Of a stretch of DNA of 64,000 nucleotides, positions 58,107 to 64,000 are shown piece by piece (the stretch's first letter is position 1; each line of letters opens with the position of its first letter). The notes beneath the pieces were generated by a model. That model saw nothing but the letters and a program-made list of their open reading frames with translations. It was not told the origin of the DNA and made no database searches. Location of the stretch: positions 3,844,001 to 3,908,000 of the forward strand of contig NZ_CP124616.1 of assembly GCF_029958925.1 (NCBI RefSeq). Direction: 5' to 3'. This DNA is from Tropicibacter oceani. GTDB taxonomy: Bacteria; Pseudomonadota; Alphaproteobacteria; Rhodobacterales; Rhodobacteraceae. The position numbers were made by a program, and so were the translations under genes.

Positions 58107-59582
58107 ATGACCGAAGTGCGCGTCCCCACGCTGGGGGAATCGGTAACCGAGGCCACCGTGGCAACCTGGTTCAAGAAACCGGGTGACACCGTTGCCGTCG
58201 ACGAAATGCTCTGCGAGCTGGAAACCGACAAGGTCACGGTCGAGGTCCCCTCGCCCGTTGCCGGAACGCTGGCCGACATCGTCGCCGGCGAAGGTGAAAC
58301 CGTGGGCGTCGATGCCCTGCTGGCCAACATCTCGGAAGGCGACGCCGCCCCCGCGCCGAAAGCCGAAGCCAAGGCCGAGGCCCCTGCCGCAAAGGGCGGC
58401 AAGGCGGTTGACGTCATGGTCCCCACGCTGGGCGAATCCGTGACCGAGGCGACCGTTTCGACCTGGTTCAAGAAGGTCGGCGACACCGTCGCGCAGGATG
58501 AAATGCTCTGCGAGCTGGAAACCGACAAGGTCTCGGTCGAGGTGCCCGCCCCCGCCGCCGGCACCCTGACGGAAATCATCGCCGCCGAAGGTGAAACCGT
58601 GCAGGCCAACGCCAAGCTGGCCGTGATCGGCGCTGGCGAAGGCGCAACCGCCGCCCCGGCCCCCGCAGCAGCCCCCGCTGCCGCCTCGGGCGCCGCGGTC
58701 AAGGACGGCCCCGCCGCCGAAAAGGCCATGGCCGAGGCTGGCATCAGCCGCGATGCCGTGACCGGCACGGGCCGCGATGGCCGCGCCACCAAGGCCGATG
58801 TCGCCGCCGCGGTGTCCGCCGCGAAATCCGCGCCCGCCCCTGCGGCCGCCGCCCCGCGCGCCCCGGTTCCGGCCGATGACGCCGCCCGCGAAGAGCGGGT
58901 CAAGATGACCCGCCTGCGCCAGACCATCGCCCGCCGCCTCAAGGACGCGCAGAACACCGCCGCGATCCTGACCACCTACAACGAGGTGGACATGACGGAA
59001 ACCATGGCGCTGCGCAGCGAATACAAGGACCTGTTCGAAAAGAAACACGGCGCCCGCCTGGGCTTCATGTCCTTCTTCACCAAGGCCTGCTGCCACGCCC
59101 TGAAAGAGGTCCCCGAGGTCAACGCCGAGATTGACGGCACCGACATCGTCTACAAGAACTTTGTCCACATGGGCATCGCCGCGGGCACCCCGCAGGGTCT
59201 GGTCGTGCCGGTCATCCGCGACGCCGACAAGATGTCCTTTGCCGAGATCGAAAAGGCCATCGCCGAAAAGGGCAAGCGCGCCCGTGACGGCAAACTGTCG
59301 ATGGCAGAGATGCAGGGCGGCACCTTCACCATCTCCAACGGTGGTGTCTATGGCTCGCTGATGTCCTCGCCGATCCTCAACCCCCCCCAATCCGGCATCT
59401 TGGGCATGCACAAGATCCAGGACCGCCCGATGGTCATCAATGGCGAGATCAAGATCCGCCCGATGATGTACCTCGCGCTCTCCTACGATCACCGCATCGT
59501 CGACGGCAAAGGCGCCGTGACCTTCCTCGTGCGCGTCAAGGAAGCGCTCGAGGACCCGCGCCGCTTGTTGATGGATCTGTGA
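58107..59582 (+). CDS. sucB: Dihydrolipoamide succinyltransferase (E2) with two lipoyl domains
   Basis: A 491-residue E2 subunit. Two lipoyl domains lie in tandem (about 2-77 and 102-175), with lipoylated lysines Lys42 and Lys141 in identical ETDKV motifs. Ala/Pro-rich linkers, a peripheral subunit-binding domain (about 200-236) and the catalytic domain with His462 and Asp466 (DHRIVDG) follow. Many SucB proteins have a single lipoyl domain, so this one is longer than usual. It transfers succinyl to CoA. It begins 4 bases after sucA. Confidence 0.96.
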   Translation: MTEVRVPTLGESVTEATVATWFKKPGDTVAVDEMLCELETDKVTVEVPSPVAGTLADIVAGEGETVGVDALLANISEGDAAPAPKAEAKAEAPAAKGGKAVDVMVPTLGESVTEATVSTWFKKVGDTVAQDEMLCELETDKVSVEVPAPAAGTLTEIIAAEGETVQANAKLAVIGAGEGATAAPAPAAAPAAASGAAVKDGPAAEKAMAEAGISRDAVTGTGRDGRATKADVAAAVSAAKSAPAPAAAAPRAPVPADDAAREERVKMTRLRQTIARRLKDAQNTAAILTTYNEVDMTETMALRSEYKDLFEKKHGARLGFMSFFTKACCHALKEVPEVNAEIDGTDIVYKNFVHMGIAAGTPQGLVVPVIRDADKMSFAEIEKAIAEKGKRARDGKLSMAEMQGGTFTISNGGVYGSLMSSPILNPPQSGILGMHKIQDRPMVINGEIKIRPMMYLALSYDHRIVDGKGAVTFLVRVKEALEDPRRLLMDL

Positions 59583-59589
59583 GGATCAA

Positions 59590-59991
59590 ATGAGTAGTGC
59601 CAGCGCACTGAACAGAGCATTGCAAGTTTGGTGCGCTGCATTCTGCTTGGTTTTATTTGCAGGAATGACATGGGTACTCCTTTACGCGACTGATGAAAAC
59701 TATTTCTGGCCTGCGGCGATCCAATCTGGAGTATTGGCGACCCTTGTCGGCTGGGGTTATTCAATAATTGCAAGATCAGCTGTCAGGAGGCCGGAACGCG
59801 CCTTGAAAGCAAATCGCGTGGCGGCGTTGTTCTGGACGTTCATCGCCACATTGGTTGCCCTGTCACTATTCTTGCCTTGTCCGGCTTGTGACGAACATGC
59901 CGTGACACGATCTGTGATCGGGATTGCTGCCTTGGTCTCAGTTGCTCTGGTTCACTGGGTTTTTCACGCTAGAATGAAGCTCTCACAATGA
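59590..59991 (+). CDS. Small membrane protein of unusual composition in the suc operon
   Basis: A 133-residue protein with about four membrane helices (about 11-31, 39-60, 80-96 and 108-127). The C-terminal half has a CPACDEH motif. Its codons are visibly more A+T-rich than the flanking genes, which suggests a later insertion. GAGGATCAA precedes the ATG, 7 bases after sucB, and its last bases overlap the next start (ATGA). No family recognised. Confidence 0.7.
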   Translation: MSSASALNRALQVWCAAFCLVLFAGMTWVLLYATDENYFWPAAIQSGVLATLVGWGYSIIARSAVRRPERALKANRVAALFWTFIATLVALSLFLPCPACDEHAVTRSVIGIAALVSVALVHWVFHARMKLSQ

Positions 59992-60377
59992 CCCCCGAAC
60001 TCACCGCCCTTACCCTCGCCGCTCTCCTTCAGGTCGTCCACTTCGCGATCTACTCCGTCACGGCGCAGATACAGGTCGGCACGAAATACGCCGCCTCCCC
60101 CCGCGACACCCCGCGCACGCTCACCGGTATCGCGGGCCGCGCGCAGCGGGCAATGAACAACCATTTCGAAGGGCTGATCCTCTTCGCCATCGCTGCCCTG
60201 ACCCTGACCTACGCTGACAAGGCCGATGAATTCACCGCCATCGCATCGGCCCTCTACCTCATCGCCCGCGTGCTCTACCTGCCCGCCTACCTGCTGGGCC
60301 TTGCACCCTGGCGCTCTCTCATCTGGTTCATCGGCTTTCTGGCCACGACCTTCCTGCTCATCAAGGCCCTGCTGTGA
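59988..60377 (+). CDS. MAPEG-family membrane protein
   Basis: A 129-residue, four-helix protein of the MAPEG (membrane-associated eicosanoid/glutathione metabolism) type. RAQRAMNNHFEGLILFAIAAL is the family core, with the Arg, Asn and Glu positions used for glutathione binding in relatives. It starts within the stop of the preceding gene. The substrate is not known. Confidence 0.87.
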   Translation: MTPELTALTLAALLQVVHFAIYSVTAQIQVGTKYAASPRDTPRTLTGIAGRAQRAMNNHFEGLILFAIAALTLTYADKADEFTAIASALYLIARVLYLPAYLLGLAPWRSLIWFIGFLATTFLLIKALL

Positions 60378-60400
60378 TGCCGGGCCGCTGTTTCCAATTG

Positions 60401-60456
60401 CCTCAAATATCCCGGGGGTGAATGGGCCAAAGGCTCAGAGGGGGCAGCGCCCCCTG
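60401..60456. repeat. Dispersed GC-hairpin element, copy 4 (inverted)
   Basis: Read on the minus strand: a GGGGGC-N3-GCCCCC hairpin (60440-60454) and then CCCCCGGGATATTTG (60404-60418). It is the same layout as copies 1-3, but lies between two codirectional genes, before lpd. Confidence 0.6.
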
Positions 60457-60481
60457 CCCCTTCCTACGAAAGGACACCAAA

Positions 60482-61876
60482 ATGGCATCTTATGACGTGA
60501 TCATCATCGGCGGCGGCCCCGGCGGCTATGTTTCGGCCATCCGCTGCGCCCAGCTGGGCCTGAAAACCGCCTGCGTCGAAGGCCGCGACACCCTTGGAGG
60601 CACCTGCCTGAACGTCGGCTGCATCCCGTCCAAAGCGCTGCTGCACGCCTCCCACCAGCTGCACGAGGCCGAGCACAACTTTGCCAAGATGGGCCTCAAG
60701 GGCAAATCCCCCTCGGTCGACTGGAAACAGATGCTGGCCTACAAGGACGACGTCATCGGCCAGAACACCAAGGGCATAGAATTCCTGTTCAAGAAGAACA
60801 AGGTCGATTGGCTCAAGGGCTGGGGCTCCATCCCCGAGGCCGGCAAGGTCAAGGTCGGTGACGAGGTGCACGAGGCAAAGAGCATCGTGATCGCCTCCGG
60901 CTCCGAACCCTCACCGGTGCCGGGTGCCGATGTGACCGTCGATGAAAAGATCGTCGTGACCTCGACCGGGGCGCTTGAACTGGGCAAGATCCCCAAGAAG
61001 ATGGTCGTGATCGGCGCCGGTGTCATCGGTCTGGAAATGGGCAGCGTCTATGCCCGCCTCGGGGCCGAGGTCGAGGTGATCGAATTCCTCGACGCCATCA
61101 CCCCCGGCATGGACAGCGAGGTGCAGCGCGCCTTTCAAAAGATCCTGACCAAGCAGGGCCTGAAATTCACCATGGGCGCCGCCGTCCAAAAGGTGGAAAC
61201 CAAGGGGGCCAAGGCGACCGTCACCTACAAGCTGCGCAAGGATGACAGCGAACACACGACGCAGGCCGATGTGGTGCTTTGCGCCACCGGACGCCGTCCT
61301 TACGTCGATGGCCTTGGCCTTGAGGCCCTTGGCATCGAAATGACCGAGCGCGGCCAGATCAAGACCGACGACCAGTGGCGCACCAATGTCCCCGGCATCT
61401 ACGCCATCGGCGACGCCATCGAAGGCCCGATGCTGGCCCACAAGGCCGAAGACGAAGGCATGGCCGCCGCCGAGGTCATCGCGGGCAAGCATGGTCATGT
61501 GAACTATGGCGTGATCCCCGGCGTGATCTACACCGCCCCCGAGGTCGCCACCGTTGGCAAGACCGAGGACCAGCTCAAGGCCGAGGGCGTCGCCTACAAG
61601 GTTGGCAAGTTCAGCTTTATGGGCAACGGCCGCGCCAAGGCCGTGTTCCAGGGCGACGGCTTCGTCAAGATGCTGGCCGACAAGGAAACAGACCGGATCC
61701 TGGGCTGCCACATCATCGGCCCAGGCGCCGGCGACCTGATCCACGAGATCTGCGTCGGCATGGAATTCGGCGCCTCGGCCGAAGACATCGCGCTGACCTG
61801 CCACGCCCACCCGACCTTTTCCGAAGCGGTGCGCGAGGCGGCCCTGGCCTGCGGCGACGGCGCAATCCACGCTTGA
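60482..61876 (+). CDS. lpd: Dihydrolipoyl dehydrogenase (E3)
   Basis: A 464-residue flavoprotein disulfide reductase. The redox-active pair is Cys42/Cys47 ([13 protein letters not shown]), FAD binding is by [13 protein letters not shown] binding by [15 protein letters not shown] and the catalytic His443-Glu448 pair by HAHPTFSE. It reoxidises the lipoyl groups of SucB. AAAGGA precedes the ATG at 60482; an upstream in-frame ATG would be atypical. A terminator follows. Confidence 0.98.
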   Translation: MASYDVIIIGGGPGGYVSAIRCAQLGLKTACVEGRDTLGGTCLNVGCIPSKALLHASHQLHEAEHNFAKMGLKGKSPSVDWKQMLAYKDDVIGQNTKGIEFLFKKNKVDWLKGWGSIPEAGKVKVGDEVHEAKSIVIASGSEPSPVPGADVTVDEKIVVTSTGALELGKIPKKMVVIGAGVIGLEMGSVYARLGAEVEVIEFLDAITPGMDSEVQRAFQKILTKQGLKFTMGAAVQKVETKGAKATVTYKLRKDDSEHTTQADVVLCATGRRPYVDGLGLEALGIEMTERGQIKTDDQWRTNVPGIYAIGDAIEGPMLAHKAEDEGMAAAEVIAGKHGHVNYGVIPGVIYTAPEVATVGKTEDQLKAEGVAYKVGKFSFMGNGRAKAVFQGDGFVKMLADKETDRILGCHIIGPGAGDLIHEICVGMEFGASAEDIALTCHAHPTFSEAVREAALACGDGAIHA

Positions 61877-61902
61877 CCAAAGGTCAAACTGGCCACATGA
61901 CT

Positions 61903-61935
61903 CAGGGGCGTGCCAAGGCGCGCCCCTGTTTTGTT
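61903..61935 (+). terminator. Rho-independent terminator of lpd
   Basis: CAGGGGCG and CGCCCCTG form a perfect 8-base stem, extended by imperfect pairs in the 10-base centre, followed by TTTTGTT. It begins 27 bases after the lpd stop and should end the suc-lpd transcript. Confidence 0.88.
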
Positions 61936-62036
61936 GCCGTATAGGGTGAAATGCCCAGAAATGACCCCAATTCATTAACCAAAATGCCCAATCCCTCTGA
62001 CATCCCCGCAAGGGTAAGCTGTAGGAGGTTTCGGGT

Positions 62037-62492
62037 ATGCGCCTTTTCGCGCTGGCCTTTTTGACTGGTCTGGCCTTGTTGCCCCGTCCCGGTGATGCCG
62101 GTACGGCGGTTGAAACCCTGCACCATCTTGGCGCCTCGGAGGTGGTGGGCGCGGACGGGGAGCCTCTGGCCCTGTGCCTTGTGACCCGGACCAGGTATGT
62201 CGGGCAGGTGCCGCTGTGGCATCGCGCAGGGGGCTATGCCCTGGCCACCGATGACTGCGCCACCGACAGCTACCTGCCTTTGGACACCGACGGATTTGCG
62301 CTGCTGCGGGCGCATGGACAGGTGGCAAGCACCCTGCCTCTGACGCCGCGGATCACGTTCACGGACATGCTGGCGCAATCCTGGGGAAGCTTGACCATCG
62401 CGGCCTTGATCGCCAGCGCCTTTGCCCTGCGCGGCCGTCGTCGCAAGCGTCATCGCGGCAAGCCCGCGCAGGTGCGTGTGGAACCGGTCTGA
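62037..62492 (+). CDS. Exported membrane-anchored protein, function unknown
   Basis: A 151-residue protein with an N-terminal signal (MRLFALAFLTGLALLPRPGDA), a periplasmic domain of about 90 residues with two cysteines, and a C-terminal membrane helix (about 117-132) followed by a basic tail (RGRRRKRHRGK). This layout puts the domain in the periplasm and the tail in the cytoplasm. AGGAGG precedes the ATG. No family was recognised. Confidence 0.75.
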   Translation: MRLFALAFLTGLALLPRPGDAGTAVETLHHLGASEVVGADGEPLALCLVTRTRYVGQVPLWHRAGGYALATDDCATDSYLPLDTDGFALLRAHGQVASTLPLTPRITFTDMLAQSWGSLTIAALIASAFALRGRRRKRHRGKPAQVRVEPV

Positions 62493-62509
62493 GGGGCCTG
62501 CCCCAGAGA

Positions 62510-63112
62510 TCACCACATGCGGGGTTTGGAGAGTTCGACGTAGTGGGCGTCATAGTCGGCGCCGCCCTCGGCCCCATCCGTCATCTCGGCCAGGATCTGG
62601 CCGACAGTCGGCACATCGGCGCTGTCATCGCGCCCCCAGATCCCCGAGCGCAAAAGCGCCTTGGCACATTGGGTGTAAACCTCGTCCACCGTGATCACCA
62701 CCACCGTGGCAGGCTGGCGGCCCTTCTTTTCGAACAAAGCGCGCAGGTCCGTGTCGTCGGTCAGAAAGGCGCGACCGTTGACCCGCACCGTCGTTGTCGA
62801 CCCCGGCACCAGGAACAGCAGTGCGATCCGCCCGTCGCTGACGATGTCGCGCAGGCAATCCAGACGGTTGTTGCCCCACCAGTCGGGCATCAGGATCGTA
62901 CCGGGGTCCTGCACCCGCACCACCGGGCCATCATCGCCGCGCGGGCTGCCGTGCACCCCGTCCGGGCCGACGGTTGACAGAACACAGAAACAGGACCCTT
63001 CGATCCAGTCGCGATAAAGCGGCGTCAACTGCCGCGCGACCTTGCTCAGCGCCAGTGGCACCGGTTCGCCGTAGAGCGCGTGCAAATCGTCAAGCGTCTG
63101 GATTTTCCGCAT
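62510..63112 (-). CDS. Pyridoxamine 5'-phosphate oxidase-family protein
   Basis: A 200-residue split-barrel flavin-binding protein. SCFCVLSTVGPDGVHGSPRGDDG and MPDWWGNNRLDCLRDIVSDGRIALLFLVPG are typical of the FMN-dependent PNPOx-like family (MSMEG_1061 type). Such proteins bind FMN or F420; the reaction is unknown. Its start overlaps the end of the plsC gene by 23 bases, so it is likely cotranscribed. Confidence 0.9.
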   Translation of the reverse strand: MRKIQTLDDLHALYGEPVPLALSKVARQLTPLYRDWIEGSCFCVLSTVGPDGVHGSPRGDDGPVVRVQDPGTILMPDWWGNNRLDCLRDIVSDGRIALLFLVPGSTTTVRVNGRAFLTDDTDLRALFEKKGRQPATVVVITVDEVYTQCAKALLRSGIWGRDDSADVPTVGQILAEMTDGAEGGADYDAHYVELSKPRMW

Positions 63113-63824
63113 GAAATCCGGCCTCTCTCATCAGCGCGTCCGACGCGCTTTCGACCTCGTGCTCCAGCCGGTGGACAAACTCGGCCTGGGGCAGCCCCGG
63201 TTCGATGATCGGCAGGAATTCCACCACCGCCAGCCCCGGTTTGCGATAGACCCCGGTGCGCGGCCAAAAGACGCCCACATTGGTTGCCACGGGCGCGCAG
63301 GGCTGCTGCATCTGCTTGTACAGCGCGGCGGCGCCAACCTTGTAGGGTTTCTTGACCCCGGGCGCGACGCGCGTTCCTTGCGGATAGATAATCAGCTGAC
63401 CGGCCTCGGCGGTGCCCTTGGCCACGTCGCGCAGCATCTTGGTGATGGCCTGGGCACGCTTGCCCCGGTTCACCGCGACGCAGCCGATCCGCCAGGCGTA
63501 AAGGCCGATGAAGGGCGTCCAGAGGATTTCGCGCTTCATGATGAACTTGGCCGATGGCAGGGCGCCGAAGATCAACATGATGTCCAGAAACGACTGGTGC
63601 TTGGCCGCGACCAGAACCGCGCCCGAGGGCGGCTCTCCGCGCACCTCGGTGCGCAGGCCGACCATCCAGGCGGCTGTCCAGCGCACCCAGCGCGTATAGG
63701 CGCGGCAGGTTTCCCGCGCGATATGCGCCGAGAACAGCGCAAAGGGCCACATGACCAGCGCCAGAACGGCCATTGCCAGGTACATCTGGATCAGGAAAAT
63801 CCAGGAACGGATCCATTGCAGCAT
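63090..63824 (-). CDS. plsC: 1-Acyl-sn-glycerol-3-phosphate acyltransferase
   Basis: A 244-residue PlsC homologue with a membrane helix at about 10-33. The catalytic HX4D is KHQSFLD (His76, Asp81) and the glycerophosphate motif is YPQGTR (147-152). It converts lysophosphatidate to phosphatidate in membrane lipid synthesis. The ATG at 63824 overlaps the stop of the upstream ftsX-like gene (TGATG); an in-frame TTG one codon earlier is also possible. Confidence 0.92.
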   Translation of the reverse strand: MLQWIRSWIFLIQMYLAMAVLALVMWPFALFSAHIARETCRAYTRWVRWTAAWMVGLRTEVRGEPPSGAVLVAAKHQSFLDIMLIFGALPSAKFIMKREILWTPFIGLYAWRIGCVAVNRGKRAQAITKMLRDVAKGTAEAGQLIIYPQGTRVAPGVKKPYKVGAAALYKQMQQPCAPVATNVGVFWPRTGVYRKPGLAVVEFLPIIEPGLPQAEFVHRLEHEVESASDALMREAGFHAENPDA

Positions 63825-64000
63825 CAATCCAGCCTTTCAAGAACGCGCCGCGCGGCAAAGCCGGTGGCAAGGAAGGCCACAAGCGCGGCCAGCGGCGGAA
63901 CCAGCAGCGGCAACAGCCAGTGCCATCCCTGGAAACGCAGCCCCGTCAGGAAGCCGCCGGTATCCCCCGCCCCGGGCATGGCAAGGATCGCGATCAGGCC
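63824..64000 (-). CDS. ftsX: C-terminal end of an FtsX-like cell-division permease (partial)
   Basis: The last 58 codons of a gene entering from the right edge. They read GLIAILAMPGAGDTGGFLTG, then LRFQGWHWLLPLLVPPLAAL and a final helix ending RRVLERLD. This looks like the last extracytoplasmic loop and membrane helix of FtsX, and FtsX followed by a PlsC-type gene is a common order in Rhodobacteraceae. The assignment rests on only this short piece and the neighbour. Confidence 0.6.
   Translation of the reverse strand, partial: GLIAILAMPGAGDTGGFLTGLRFQGWHWLLPLLVPPLAALVAFLATGFAARRVLERLD

Noticed and set aside
54728-58975. A minus-strand open frame of about 1,400 codons opposite sucA and sucB
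   Set aside because: It mirrors the third-position G+C bias of real genes on the other strand. Its translation has no family motif, and sucA and sucB are certain.

Overview
The window is a high-GC alphaproteobacterial chromosome segment that looks like the Roseobacter group of the Rhodobacteraceae. The evidence is the combination of a cbb3-oxidase assembly tail (ccoI-ccoS), a GcvT-type dimethylglycine-dehydrogenase homologue, a luxI/luxR pair, a complete-looking set of ethylmalonyl-CoA pathway (EMCP) genes, and the suc/sdh/mdh gene order. No tRNA, rRNA, insertion sequence, prophage or CRISPR array was seen.

Layout. 1-9100: end of ccoI and ccoS, a GMC oxidoreductase, a Hint-domain protein, a divergent lrp/ald pair, a CDF metal exporter, mscL, a glutathione-transferase-like protein, a YtoQ-like protein and a small membrane protein. 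9100-13600: an FAD/GcvT dehydrogenase and poorly known envelope proteins, one of them apparently broken. 13800-21200: the cell-shape operon mreB-mreC-mreD-mrdA-rodA, then a ghrA-like reductase and rpe. 21200-28600: a minus-strand acyl-CoA operon (ligase, MaoC hydratase, acyl-CoA dehydrogenase, phosphotransferase, thioesterase), an NADP-dependent reductase and a RecD-like helicase. 28670-30300: luxI, luxR and a small leader ORF.

30500-48000 and 49200-62000 carry central carbon metabolism. EMCP genes are ccr (crotonyl-CoA carboxylase/reductase), ecm (ethylmalonyl-CoA mutase), and an mcl2-nnrU-DUF1737-mch operon (malyl-CoA thioesterase and mesaconyl-CoA hydratase). TCA-cycle genes are sdhCDA-x-y-sdhB, mdh, and sucC-sucD-lipoprotein-sucA-sucB-x-x-lpd. 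The EMCP makes succinyl-CoA and malate from acetyl-CoA, so its products enter the TCA enzymes encoded beside it. Between them lie hns, deoD, an SHMT-like PLP enzyme next to a DUF1989 protein, a frameshifted gene and two glycosyltransferases. The right edge has a PNPOx-family protein, plsC and the end of an ftsX-like gene.

The most notable non-coding signals are: (1) a 15-base motif, CTGCANCGCSGCRAA, upstream of all three EMCP transcription units (ccr, ecm, mcl2), doubled as a perfect inverted repeat at ecm; (2) paired GTGATCAC palindromes about two helical turns apart, at almost the same distance from the start codon, upstream of both sdhC and sucC; (3) an 18-base dyad between luxR and luxI; and (4) a dispersed GC-hairpin element, mostly at convergent gene ends. 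Together (1) and (2) suggest two separate regulatory circuits, one for the EMCP and one for the TCA cycle.
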